Shown here: one piece after another, positions 36,110 through 44,776 of the stretch | Numbering within the stretch: position 1 is the first letter of the stretch | How the letters are laid out: the number at the start of each line of letters is the position of its first letter | NCBI RefSeq assembly: GCF_021390435.2 | Contig: NZ_JAJVCN010000005.1 | Coordinates: 511,501 to 575,500, forward strand | From: Kibdelosporangium philippinense | GTDB taxonomy: Bacteria; Actinomycetota; Actinomycetes; Mycobacteriales; Pseudonocardiaceae | Length of the DNA: 64,000 nucleotides | Reading direction: 5' to 3' | Notes under the pieces: model-generated | Told to the model about the DNA's origin: nothing | The model's input: the letters and a program-made list of their open reading frames with translations, nothing else | Databases searched by the model: none | Made by a program: the position numbers and the translations under genes

Positions 36110-37576
36110 CTACCTTCCGGTGATTCTCTGTGCCGCGAGCCGCCCGGAAATCACGACGGGTGGAATCCCGACGCCAGGAGTCGTGCCACAGCCCGCAAGC
36201 ACGGCATTGTCCACGCCGGTCACCAGATTGCGTGGCCGGAACGGCCCGGTCTGCCGGAACGAGTGCGCCAGCGAGAACGGCGTGCCCGCGCCGAGTCCTT
36301 GCGCTTCCCAGTCGGCTGGCGTGATCAGCGTGTACTCGTCGATCGACGAGCCGAAACCGGTCAGCCCGCGTTGTTCCAGTACGCTGATCAGCTCGTCGCG
36401 GTATCGAGGACCGACGCGCGGCCAGTCGATCCGCGACGTCCACAGGTTCGGGCACGGCGCCAGAACCTGAACCACTTCGCGCCCGTCCGGCGCGAGCGTC
36501 GGGTCAGTCGCGGTAGGCCTTGTCACCAGCAGCGACGGGTCGCTCATCAGCCGCCCGCGCTTGATGATCTCGTCGAACGTCCTGTCCCACGCGCGCCCGA
36601 AGAAGATCGTGTGATGCCCGAGCGAGTCCCACGAACGGTCGACACCCGCGTGCAGCACCACGGCAGACGGCGACCATTGCAACGGCACCACGCGACGCGA
36701 CGGCAGTCCCAGCAGTCCACGAGCAACAGGTAGGTCCGGCGTCAGAACTACGGCGTCGCAGGGGATCCGTTCGCCCGAAGTCGTACGCACGGCCGTCACA
36801 CGAGAACCGACGCGCTCCAACCACGCAGCGCCACAGGAATATCGCACGTCAGCGCCCGCGTCAGACGCTGCCTTGGCCATGTGCGCGGCGACCGCGGACA
36901 CACCACCGCGCGGGAACCACACGCCCGCAATGGTGTCCATATACGCGATCACGCCGTACGCCGCCAAAGCCCGCTTAGGCGGCACACCCGCGTACAACGA
37001 CTGAAACGAGAACAGCCGACGCAACCGCTCATCCGACAAGTACCTCGCGATCGCTGGCCCGAGCCGCCCGAACCCGCCGAGCGCGACCAGGCTCGCCAAC
37101 TGCGAACCCAGCAAATCCAGCGGCGAGTCGAAGTTGGCGCCGATGAAGGAATCCCGCTCGACCCGGTACAGCTCGGACAACCATTTCCGCAGCCTGCGGT
37201 ATCCGACCGCCTCCGCGGGCCCGGCAACCCTGCGGACCTCCTCTTCCATCGCGGAGGCGTCGGTGTGCACGTGGATCGTGCTGCCGTCGGCGAAGTGCGC
37301 CCGATACGCCGGATCCAGCTTGATCAGGTCCAGCATCGGCGCCCCGACCTGCGCCAACGCGTCCTCGATCAACTCGGGCATGGTGAGCACGCTCGCGCCC
37401 GAGTCGACCGTGTAGTCGCCGATCCGCATCTGACCGGCACGTCCACCCGCGGTGGGCTCGGTTTCCAGCACCGTGACCTGACGCCCGGACCCGAGCAGGT
37501 GCAGCGCGCAGGACAGACCCGCGAGACCGGCGCCAACCACGATGACGTGGTCGGTGCGGCCGGTGACGGTTCTCAG
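36110..37576 (-). CDS. crtI: phytoene desaturase family protein (CrtI), probable CTG start
   Basis: FAD-dependent amine-oxidase-fold protein: GAGLAGLSCALHLLG dinucleotide motif, ETEPTAGGRAG, and the C-terminal CGTTPGVGIPPVVISG. It should desaturate phytoene to lycopene or related carotenoids. The GTG at 37540 would cut off the first beta strand. In-frame CTG at 37576 gives RTVTGRTDHVIVVGAG, the usual N-terminus of actinobacterial CrtI, has AGGAGG 5 nt upstream, and overlaps the idsA stop as CTGA. I therefore annotate the rare CTG start, giving 488 residues. Confidence 0.85.
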   Translation of the reverse strand: MRTVTGRTDHVIVVGAGLAGLSCALHLLGSGRQVTVLETEPTAGGRAGQMRIGDYTVDSGASVLTMPELIEDALAQVGAPMLDLIKLDPAYRAHFADGSTIHVHTDASAMEEEVRRVAGPAEAVGYRRLRKWLSELYRVERDSFIGANFDSPLDLLGSQLASLVALGGFGRLGPAIARYLSDERLRRLFSFQSLYAGVPPKRALAAYGVIAYMDTIAGVWFPRGGVSAVAAHMAKAASDAGADVRYSCGAAWLERVGSRVTAVRTTSGERIPCDAVVLTPDLPVARGLLGLPSRRVVPLQWSPSAVVLHAGVDRSWDSLGHHTIFFGRAWDRTFDEIIKRGRLMSDPSLLVTRPTATDPTLAPDGREVVQVLAPCPNLWTSRIDWPRVGPRYRDELISVLEQRGLTGFGSSIDEYTLITPADWEAQGLGAGTPFSLAHSFRQTGPFRPRNLVTGVDNAVLAGCGTTPGVGIPPVVISGRLAAQRITGR

Positions 37577-38643
37577 TGGTTCCTCCTGGTGGCGGTCACC
37601 GCGAGCTCGGCAAGCCGGTCACCTGCGGGTTCGGCGAGGTCAGCCGACTGCAGCGCCTCCATGGCCGTGGACGTCAGCGCTTCGATCTTGGCCTCGACCG
37701 CGTCAACGGCGCCGGACTCGAGCAGCACCGCACGGGCCTGCTCGACGTCCTCGCTGGTCAGGTTCTGGTTGCCGAGGCAGTTGCGCAGCACCGCCGCGCC
37801 CGCTTCACCCGCGTTCCGCACGCCGAGCGCGACAAGCAGGGTCCGCTTGCCTTCACGCAGGTCATCACCGGCGGGCTTGCCGGTCACCTCGGTGTCACCG
37901 AACACGCCAAGCAGGTCGTCACGCAGCTGGAAAGCCACACCGATGTCGGCGCCGAAGGCCCGCAGCCGCTCGATCAGCTCAGGATCCGCGCCCGCCAGCG
38001 CCGCGCCCATCTGCAGCGGCCGTTCGACGGTGTACGCGGCGGTCTTCATCCGGGCGACGCGCAGCGCGGCCTCAGGCGTTTCGTCGCCCTCGACCTGCGT
38101 GAGGATGTCCAGGTACTGGCCCGCGAGCATCTCCGAGCGCATCGCCTGCCACGGCTCGCTGGCCGCAGCGATCCGGTTCGCCGATGCGCCAGAGCCGTAG
38201 AACATGTCATCCGCCCAGGCCAGCGCGATATCGCCGAGCAGAATCGCGGCCGCCATCCCAAACCGCTCAGAGGTCCCCAGCCAACCCCGCTCGCGGTGCA
38301 GCCGCTCGAACGTCACGTGCACAGTTGGCGAACCCCGCCGGACGGCGGAAGCGTCCATCAGGTCGTCATGCACGAGCGCACACGCCTGAATCAGCTCAAG
38401 GCCGCTGATGGCCCGCAGCACAGCCGGGGCGTCCGGCTCGCCGCCCGCGCCACGCCAGCCCCACCAGGCGAACGTCGGGCGGATACGTTTGCCGCCCCGC
38501 AGGATGAACTCGACCAGAGCGTCGAGTGCGTCCGCCAGCTCCTGGGTCAGGCTGGCCATAGTGGACTGCTTGGCCGCCAGGTACTCGGTCAAGGTCCGCT
38601 CGACGTGGGCTCTAACGGACTCGTCGATGGTCGTCGGATGCAC
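37573..38643 (-). CDS. idsA: polyprenyl (GGPP-type) diphosphate synthase
   Basis: The 356-residue protein is a trans-isoprenyl diphosphate synthase: GGKRIRP, first Asp-rich motif HDDLMDAS, GDIALAWAD, and second motif FQLRDDLLGVFGD with the typical K-P-x-G-x-D-x-x-E-x-K-R region after it. It should extend allylic diphosphates to geranylgeranyl diphosphate for CrtB. By position next to metF it is the counterpart of Rv2173 (IdsA2). Its stop overlaps the crtI start, so an idsA-crtI operon is likely. Confidence 0.88.
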   Translation of the reverse strand: MHPTTIDESVRAHVERTLTEYLAAKQSTMASLTQELADALDALVEFILRGGKRIRPTFAWWGWRGAGGEPDAPAVLRAISGLELIQACALVHDDLMDASAVRRGSPTVHVTFERLHRERGWLGTSERFGMAAAILLGDIALAWADDMFYGSGASANRIAAASEPWQAMRSEMLAGQYLDILTQVEGDETPEAALRVARMKTAAYTVERPLQMGAALAGADPELIERLRAFGADIGVAFQLRDDLLGVFGDTEVTGKPAGDDLREGKRTLLVALGVRNAGEAGAAVLRNCLGNQNLTSEDVEQARAVLLESGAVDAVEAKIEALTSTAMEALQSADLAEPAGDRLAELAVTATRRNH

Positions 38644-38699
38644 ACCTCCATCGTGACGCCCTGCTCGGTTGGCCGACGCGGCGGGGTCGTCAGTCCCGA

Positions 38700-38712
38700 T
38701 AGGCTTGTGGCA
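38700..38712 (+). promoter_or_regulatory. -10 element of a probable leaderless metF transcript
   Basis: TAGGCT (38700-38705) lies 6 nt before the metF ATG, which has no Shine-Dalgarno. The same hexamer and spacing occur at aroG. Confidence 0.5.
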
Positions 38713-39599
38713 TGACCTCCGTGCTGGAGCGCATCAATATCGGCAGAGCCACGTTCTCTGTCGAGTTCATGCCGCCCCGAGACGACGCCGACGAGCAGAT
38801 TCTCTGGCGCTCGATCCGCGAGCTCGAGGGCCTGGACCCGGCATTCGTGTCGGTGACCTACGGCGCGGGCGGCTCCCGACGCGACCGCACAATCCGTACG
38901 ACCGGCCGTGTGGCTCGTGAAACCACGCTGGTGCCCATGGCACACCTCACAGCCGTCGACCACTCCGTCGCCGAGCTGCGCAACGTCATCGGCTGGTACG
39001 CGGCGGTAGGGGTGCACAACGTGCTCGCGCTGCGCGGAGACCCGCCCGGCAACCCGATGGGGGAGTGGGTCAAGCACCCGCAAGGCCTGAACTACGCCGA
39101 GGACCTCGTGCGCCTTGTGCGTGAACTGGGCGACTTCTGCGTTGGCGTAGCGGCGTTTCCGTACGGGCACCCGCGATGCGCGGACGTCGATACGGATGCC
39201 GACCGGCTGGTGCAGAAGTTCCGCGCGGGCGCGGACTTCGCGATCGGGCAACTTTGCTACAACGCCGAGGACTTTTTGCGGCTGCGTGACCGTGTTGCGA
39301 GCCGTGGCGGGGACGCCCCGATCCTGCCCGGTGTGATGCCACTCACGGCGCCGAAGATGCTGAGCAAGGTGGTGGAGCTGTCCGGCGCGCCCGTCCCGCC
39401 GCAGATCGCCGCGCGGCTCGAGCCGCTGATGGACGATCCCAAGGCTTTCCGGGCCGAGGGCATCAACGTGGTCACCGAGATGTGCGAACAACTGCTGGCC
39501 GAGGGCGTTGACGTGCTGCACTTCTACACGTTCAACCGGGCAAAGGCGACAAAAGAGGTGCTCGGCAGGCTCGGTCTGGTGCCCAGCCGCACGGCTTAA
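38712..39599 (+). CDS. metF: methylenetetrahydrofolate reductase
   Basis: The 295-residue TIM-barrel flavoprotein shows FSVEFMPPRDDADE, FVSVTYGAGGS, HLTAVDHSV, NVLALRGDPPG and PGVMPLT, typical of actinobacterial MetF. It reduces 5,10-methylene-THF to 5-methyl-THF, the methyl donor for MetH at 23774. The mycobacterial position is Rv2172c. It is divergent from idsA, with about 70 bp between starts. Confidence 0.92.
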   Translation: MTSVLERINIGRATFSVEFMPPRDDADEQILWRSIRELEGLDPAFVSVTYGAGGSRRDRTIRTTGRVARETTLVPMAHLTAVDHSVAELRNVIGWYAAVGVHNVLALRGDPPGNPMGEWVKHPQGLNYAEDLVRLVRELGDFCVGVAAFPYGHPRCADVDTDADRLVQKFRAGADFAIGQLCYNAEDFLRLRDRVASRGGDAPILPGVMPLTAPKMLSKVVELSGAPVPPQIAARLEPLMDDPKAFRAEGINVVTEMCEQLLAEGVDVLHFYTFNRAKATKEVLGRLGLVPSRTA

Positions 39600-39768
39600 G
39601 CAAGACTTTCAACGGCCCTGTGGACAGCGTGATGAAGCCAATGGCCCATTCGCGAAACTGGTTGTCCACAGCCAGCCGTTGACCCTTCGACCAGGCCCTA
39701 TGCCCGATAGACTGGCCTCGGGGTCGCCCCCGGGAGCGGTGGGGGCTGCGTGGGGTTTGGTCGCGGAC

Positions 39769-40467
39769 CTAGACGTACTCCGCCATCCGTTCCTTGCGCC
39801 GGTTATGCCGATGCGTGAACAGCGCTAAAGCCAGCACGATCAGCGCCGTCCCGACCGCCCCAGCGCCAACCAGCAGCACCCACCGCATCCAAGACATCCC
39901 AGAACCCGAGCTGTACTGAGAAGTAGCGGTGATATCGGTGATCCGCCCGGCGTTGAGCTTCCAAGAGATGTTGCTGTCCATCTCCAGCTCGCCATTGGTC
40001 CGGCCAATAGGGCCAGGGAACGCGATCTTGAGCTGCACGTCGACCCCGTCGGGCCGAAGCTGACTCAGGTCAGCGACCCCGGCGAGCGAGACGATGTCGC
40101 CAGACCGCCGGAAGTTCAACCGATACCGGCTGGTGAACGAGCTGATCGACTCCGTAAGAGTCCGCATCTGGTCGAAGCTGAGCTGATTGAACCGGACAGT
40201 CTGGCCCACGTACCCATCGGCCTTGTAAGGCTCCATGGTCACCTGGCTGGACAGCTCGGCCGGGACATTGAGCGCCGGGCCGACCTCCTCAGGCTTGACC
40301 TGCACGGTGGCGATTTCCAAAGTGCCGGAGATCAGGTCGTTGGCGTCGACCGCCATCGCCGCGCGAACACGGACGCAGCCGCTGAGCGACAAAGCCAGCA
40401 GCAGGAGGAGCGGCACAACAGCCCACCGGCGGGCTGAACGGTGGGGAGCCAGGCGCACGCCGGTCAC
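39769..40467 (-). CDS. lppM: LppM-like lipoprotein
   Basis: GTG 40467 gives MTGVRLAPHRSARRWAV, then a hydrophobic stretch ending in the lipobox SLSGC; the frame extends farther upstream without support. Residues 30-190 form a beta-rich soluble domain (DUF3153) that in M. tuberculosis LppM (Rv2171) binds polar glycolipids. One C-terminal TM helix (WVLLVGAGAVGTALIVLALALF) and a basic tail follow. It probably works on phosphatidylinositol mannosides made by PimB' and others. A 170-bp gap separates it from metF. Confidence 0.85.
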   Translation of the reverse strand: MTGVRLAPHRSARRWAVVPLLLLLALSLSGCVRVRAAMAVDANDLISGTLEIATVQVKPEEVGPALNVPAELSSQVTMEPYKADGYVGQTVRFNQLSFDQMRTLTESISSFTSRYRLNFRRSGDIVSLAGVADLSQLRPDGVDVQLKIAFPGPIGRTNGELEMDSNISWKLNAGRITDITATSQYSSGSGMSWMRWVLLVGAGAVGTALIVLALALFTHRHNRRKERMAEYV

Positions 40468-40528
40468 TATGCCATCGTTGTCCAGTCCTTTGCGAAATCC
40501 GGCGGGTCCCACGCATATCCGCACCGGG

Positions 40529-40542
40529 TAACGTCCCGGATA
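40529..40542 (+). promoter_or_regulatory. -10 element of a probable leaderless transcript
   Basis: TAACGT (40529-40534) is followed by 7 nt and the ATG of the DUF885 gene, with no Shine-Dalgarno. Confidence 0.4.
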
Positions 40543-42203
40543 TGGCCAATCACACTGCGGGGGTCCACGGCGCGAGTGAGCGGTTCGTGGACGAGTACGC
40601 CACGCTTGACCCGATCACCGCTACCTATGCCGGGCTGTCCGGTTACGAGTCGGAGATGACCGACTTCTCTCCTGACGGTTACCGGCAGCGCACCGAGCTC
40701 GCTGCCCGTGCTGTTCGGGAGATCGAGGCGCTCGAACCCGCTGATGAGAGCGAGTACGCGGCGAAAGCGCATTTCCTCGAACGCGTCGGCATCGAACTCG
40801 AGCTGGCCGACGCGGGGCTGGACATCGGGAACATCAACGTGCTCGCCAGCCCGGTGCAGAACGTCCGCGCGGTGTTCGACCTGCTGCCCGCCGAAACCGC
40901 GGAGCACTGGGAGGCCATCCGGACCAAGCTCGCCAAGGTGCCCGCGGCGATCGAAGGGATCAAGGAGAGCCTGCTGGACGCGGCGAACCGCAACCAGCTG
41001 GCCGCCCTGCGCCAGGTGAGCAAGGTCGCCGAGCAGTGCGAGACCTGGTCTGGTGCCAAGGGCGAGTCGTTCTTCGCGAAGTTCATCGAGGACGCTCCCG
41101 AACAGACGACCGAACTCGAAACCGCCGCGCGGCAGGCGTCCGATGCCTACGCGGACCTGGCGCGCTTCCTGCGGGGCATCTCCGACAAGGCACCGAAGAA
41201 GGACGCCGTCGGCGAGGACGTCTACAAGCTGTGGTCGCGCTACTTCCTTGGCGCGAAGCTTGATCTGCGTGAGGCCTACGAGTGGGGCTGGACCGAGTTC
41301 TTCCGTGTGGAAAAGGAAATGACCGCGGTCGCCGAGCGGATCAAGGCGGGCGCGACGCTTTCCGAGGCAGCGGCCGAACTTGACGCTGATCCGCGTTACC
41401 GGATCCAGGGGCGTGCCGAGTTCGAGCAGTGGATGCAACAGCTGTCGGACAACGCGTCGAGCGCGTTGCGGGGTGTGCACTTCGACATCCCGGATCCGTT
41501 GATGCGGCTGGACTGCAAGATCGCGCCGGAAGGCGGTGGCGCGGGCGCGTACTACACCGGGCCGAGTGACGATTTCTCCCGCGCGGGCACGATGTGGTGG
41601 TCGCTGCCGAGCGGCCGCGACGACTTCAGCACATGGCGTGAAGTGTCCACTGTGTACCACGAGGGCGTGCCGGGGCATCACCTGCAGATCGCGACCGGCG
41701 TGTACCAGGCCGAGTCGCTCAACCGCTACCAGCGGCTGTTCGGCTGGGTCTCCGGGCACGGCGAAGGCTGGGCGCTGTACGCGGAGCGCCTCATGCAGGA
41801 ACTCGGCTACCTCACCGACGACGGCGATCTGATGGGCATGCTCGACGCCCACCTGTTCCGGGCCGCGCGGGTGATCATCGACGTCGGCATGCACCTCGAG
41901 CTGGAAATCCCGGCAGGCAGCGGATTCCACGACGGCGAGCGGTGGACGCCGGAGCTCGGCCTCGAGTTCATGCTGACCCGCACAATCACCGACGGCGACA
42001 TCGTGCGCGACGAGATCGACCGCTACCTCGGCTGGCCGGGGCAGGCTCCGTCGTACAAGCTAGGCGAGCGCTACTGGTTGCAGCTGCGTGATGAGGCGCG
42101 TCGCCGCGATGGGGAAGCCTTCGACATCAAGGACTTCCACCAGCGCGCGTTGCGCCTCGGCTCAATGGGACTGGACAACCTCGCGGCCAGCCTGCGCGGT
42201 TAG
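40542..42203 (+). CDS. DUF885 family metallopeptidase-like protein
   Basis: The 553-residue cytosolic protein is almost all helical. The zinc motif HEGVPGHHLQ and, about 35 residues later, HGEGWALYAE mark the DUF885 family, related to M3/M2-type peptidases. The second Glu is probably the third ligand. Peptidase activity is likely but the substrate is unknown. Its 3' end overlaps the convergent TetR gene by 42 bp. Confidence 0.82.
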   Translation: MANHTAGVHGASERFVDEYATLDPITATYAGLSGYESEMTDFSPDGYRQRTELAARAVREIEALEPADESEYAAKAHFLERVGIELELADAGLDIGNINVLASPVQNVRAVFDLLPAETAEHWEAIRTKLAKVPAAIEGIKESLLDAANRNQLAALRQVSKVAEQCETWSGAKGESFFAKFIEDAPEQTTELETAARQASDAYADLARFLRGISDKAPKKDAVGEDVYKLWSRYFLGAKLDLREAYEWGWTEFFRVEKEMTAVAERIKAGATLSEAAAELDADPRYRIQGRAEFEQWMQQLSDNASSALRGVHFDIPDPLMRLDCKIAPEGGGAGAYYTGPSDDFSRAGTMWWSLPSGRDDFSTWREVSTVYHEGVPGHHLQIATGVYQAESLNRYQRLFGWVSGHGEGWALYAERLMQELGYLTDDGDLMGMLDAHLFRAARVIIDVGMHLELEIPAGSGFHDGERWTPELGLEFMLTRTITDGDIVRDEIDRYLGWPGQAPSYKLGERYWLQLRDEARRRDGEAFDIKDFHQRALRLGSMGLDNLAASLRG

Positions 42204-42773
42204 CCCGGCAAGGACAAGGGAGCAGACGGCGTCGAAGGCCTTGTCGATGCCGTCCCGGTCCCAGTCGCCGGAGTGAGCCGGATCGTGAAACCGGTTGGTG
42301 GCATCGAAAACGGCGCGCGCGGTGGCGTTGACGTCGTTGATCGGTGCGAACAGGCCAGCCTCGACGCCGTCCCGCAGGATCCCGGCGATCTCGCCGGTCA
42401 GCTCCTGCACGTGGTCGGCGATCACCGTGCTGTTCTCCCGCACCAGTGCGGAGAAGGTGGCGAACAGTTCCGGGTCGTCCAACACCTTGTGCCGCTTGGC
42501 GTCGAACAGCGTGGCCAGCCAGTGCCGCAGCCGGTCGGGCGCGGGCAGATCGGCTTTCGCCGCCTGCGCGACTGGCACGTGCGTACGGTGCAGCCATTGC
42601 CGCGTCACGGCTTCCCGTAGCGCTGCCTTGCTCGGGAAATGCCGATAGACACTGCCGTGGCTGACACCGAGGGCGCGGGCGACGTCCACAACGGTTGCCT
42701 TGCTCGGGCCGAAGCGGCGCAGGACGTCCTGCGCCACTTCGAGAATCTGTTCCGTGGTGAGGGTTTCGGCCAT
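42162..42773 (-). CDS. TetR-family regulator
   Basis: The 203-residue protein has an N-terminal HTH (ATVVDVARALGVSHGSVYRHFPSKAALR) and a variable ligand-binding C-terminal domain. Its ATG shares one base with the aldo-keto reductase stop (TAATG), so it is the second gene of that operon. A palindrome overlapping the -35 region of the operon promoter (43814-43835) is its likely operator, giving autoregulation and control of the reductase. The inducer is unknown. Confidence 0.87.
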   Translation of the reverse strand: MAETLTTEQILEVAQDVLRRFGPSKATVVDVARALGVSHGSVYRHFPSKAALREAVTRQWLHRTHVPVAQAAKADLPAPDRLRHWLATLFDAKRHKVLDDPELFATFSALVRENSTVIADHVQELTGEIAGILRDGVEAGLFAPINDVNATARAVFDATNRFHDPAHSGDWDRDGIDKAFDAVCSLVLAGLTAQAGREVVQSH

Positions 42774-43768
42774 TAGCGCTCGCTGTCCAGCATTTGCATC
42801 TGCGTGGGCGCGTACCGGTCGCCCGCGGCCGCGTCGCGCGGCACGGTCTGCTCGATCACGTCGAGATCTTCCTGTGACAGCTCAACGTCCACGGCGCCTG
42901 TCGACTCGGCGAGCCGGTCCCGCCTGCGGGCGCCCACCAGCGGCACGATGTCTTCACCCCGTGACAGTACCCAGGCGATCGCGATCTGGGCGACGGAGAC
43001 GGACTTACGGTCCGCGATCTCCCGCAACGCCTCGACCAGTTGCAGGTTGTGCGTGAGGTTCTCGCCCTGGAACCGCGGGCTGTGCGCGCGGAAGTCGGTC
43101 GCGGCGTTCTCGCGGTCCTGCGTCCAGTGCCCAGACAGCAAGCCGCGCGACAGCACGCCGTACGCGGTCAGTCCGATGCCCAGTTCCCGCAGGGTCGGCA
43201 GGATGTTCTGCTCGATGCTCCGGCTGATCAGCGAGTACTCGATCTGCAGGTCGGAGATCGGGTGCACGGCGTTGGCCCGGCGGATGGTGTCCGCGCTGAC
43301 CTCGGACAGGCCGATGTGCCGGACGTATCCCGCCTCGACCATTTCGGCGATGGCACCGACCGTATCCTCGATCGGGACGTTCGGGTCCAGCCGGGACGGC
43401 CGGTAGATGTCGATGTATTCGGTACGCAGCCTGCGTAGCGAATAGGCGAGCGCTGTCTTCACCGCGTTCGGACTGGCGTTGTAGCCGAGCCACGGACCGG
43501 CGGGGGAGCGCTGCGCGCCGAATTTCACGCTGATCACCACGTCGTCGCGGTTGCGGTCCTGCAGCGCGCGGCCGATGAGCATCTCGTTGTGGCCCATGCC
43601 GTAGAAGTCGCCGGTGTCGATCAGGGTGACGCCGCTGTCCAGCGCGGCGTGAATCGTCGCGATGCTCTCGGTCTCATCGGCCGGACCGTACATATCGGAC
43701 ATGCCCATCGCGCCGAGGCCCAGCTCGGACACCTCCGGGCCGGTCTTGCCAAGTCGACGGTTTCGCAC
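42773..43768 (-). CDS. aldo/keto reductase
   Basis: GTG 43768 (MRNRRLGKTGPEVSELGLGAMGMSD) has AAGGAGG 5 nt upstream and is preferred over TTG 43798. The 331-residue TIM barrel has the catalytic Asp and Tyr in DTGDFYG, a Lys in VKFG, and a C-terminal NADPH-site VGARRRDRLAES. Close relatives are the Tas/YajO-like AKRs that reduce aldehydes and ketones. It is followed by the TetR gene, suggesting induction by a toxic carbonyl or electrophile. Confidence 0.85.
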   Translation of the reverse strand: MRNRRLGKTGPEVSELGLGAMGMSDMYGPADETESIATIHAALDSGVTLIDTGDFYGMGHNEMLIGRALQDRNRDDVVISVKFGAQRSPAGPWLGYNASPNAVKTALAYSLRRLRTEYIDIYRPSRLDPNVPIEDTVGAIAEMVEAGYVRHIGLSEVSADTIRRANAVHPISDLQIEYSLISRSIEQNILPTLRELGIGLTAYGVLSRGLLSGHWTQDRENAATDFRAHSPRFQGENLTHNLQLVEALREIADRKSVSVAQIAIAWVLSRGEDIVPLVGARRRDRLAESTGAVDVELSQEDLDVIEQTVPRDAAAGDRYAPTQMQMLDSER

Positions 43769-43797
43769 AGGGTCCTCCTTGTTGTAATGGTGACTCA

Positions 43798-43835
43798 AGT
43801 ATGCACATCGCGATGACAGATTTCAATATTTGTCA
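43798..43835 (-). promoter_or_regulatory. promoter and TetR-type operator of the aldo/keto reductase operon
   Basis: On the minus strand TTGAAA (43826-43821), 17 nt, CATACT (43803-43798) forms a promoter. TGACA (43814-43818) and TGTCA (43831-43835), with further matches inside, form a 22-bp imperfect palindrome over the -35 element, fitting TetR repression. Confidence 0.55.
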
Positions 43836-43998
43836 GTTGAGTGGTTGCGAACGGTATCTAACCACTTCCTGTGCGTAACGCCACTCGGGCCACCCTAACC
43901 GGTGAAATCCGACGTTTTGGCAGGTCAAAGGTGGTGTGGCGGTGCTTACCATCGGCCTCGCCCGGATTTTCGCCGGGACAAAAAACAAGGAGAATCCG

Positions 43999-44712
43999 AT
44001 GTCCAAACGATTGCCCGTAGTGCTGTCGTTGGCAGCACTGGGCCTGGCCGCGGTGGCCCTCCCGAGCGCCGCGTCCCCGAACCGGGCCGACCCGGTCCGG
44101 GTCGAATGCACAGCCGACACCCCGGCGGTCAAGACATTGGTCGCTGCCGTGAAGGCAGTGGACGCGGCGGTCGCCGACCCGGCCAAACTGCAGAGCGCGC
44201 TCGGTGACATCTACAGCGCGGTTGCTGGCGCCCAGGAAGCCGGTTGTCTGCCGTCGTTGCCCTCGTCGACGGCCACGCCACCGGCACCGCCCGCGCCTCC
44301 GGCACCTCCCGCACCGCCCGCACCGCCTGCTCCACCGGCGCCAAAGGCCGCGGACGCGTGCCTGGCACCGACCGTGAACTTGCTGAGTGCAGTGCTGGGC
44401 GGGGTCAGCGCCACACTCGCGACGCCGCCGGATGCCGCGGCAACAACCGCCGCGATCACCAAGCTGGGCACGGCCGTCACCGCGATCAACACCGGAAAGT
44501 GCCTGCCTGTGGCACTGCCTGTACCGGGCGCCGCACCAGCTCCGCCTGCGCCACCCGCGCCTCCGGCCCCGCCAGCTCCACCGGCACCGCCCGCGCCGCC
44601 AGCACCCCCAGCGCCTCCGGCCCCGGAGCCGCCCGCGCCACCAGCACCCCCGGCGCCTCCTGCTCCACCAGCACCGCCTGCCCCGGAGCCCCCGGCACCG
44701 CCAGTGCCCTAG
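43999..44712 (+). CDS. secreted protein with Pro-Ala repeat stretches
   Basis: ATG 43999 has AAGGAGA six nt upstream. The 237-residue protein has a signal peptide (LPVVLSLAALGLAAVALPSAAS), a small domain with two cysteines, a PPAPPAPPA linker, a second similar domain (two cysteines; TVNLLSAVLGGVS), and a long C-terminal PPAP repeat with scattered Glu. The two Cys domains look like a duplication. The Pro-rich stretches would be extended spacers in the cell wall. No catalytic motif is seen. The palindrome copy D follows its stop. Confidence 0.75.
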   Translation: MSKRLPVVLSLAALGLAAVALPSAASPNRADPVRVECTADTPAVKTLVAAVKAVDAAVADPAKLQSALGDIYSAVAGAQEAGCLPSLPSSTATPPAPPAPPAPPAPPAPPAPPAPKAADACLAPTVNLLSAVLGGVSATLATPPDAAATTAAITKLGTAVTAINTGKCLPVALPVPGAAPAPPAPPAPPAPPAPPAPPAPPAPPAPPAPEPPAPPAPPAPPAPPAPPAPEPPAPPVP

Positions 44713-44728
44713 GTGAGCAACAGATTCT

Positions 44729-44776
44729 CCTCGTGAGTGGTTAAGCGGGTTAGAACACGCTTAACCACTCACGAGG
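44729..44776. repeat. palindromic repeat copy D
   Basis: Perfect 19-bp arms (44729-44747 and 44758-44776) flank a 10-nt centre with GTTAGAAC. It lies between convergent genes, and the TGA of the GNAT gene (44771-44769) is inside its right arm, so the repeat supplies that stop codon. Confidence 0.9.

Noticed and set aside
39690..39768. Possible small RNA or terminator in the GC-rich stretch after metF
   Set aside because: G/C-rich partial stems are visible but no clean hairpin with T-run or conserved RNA motif could be defined.
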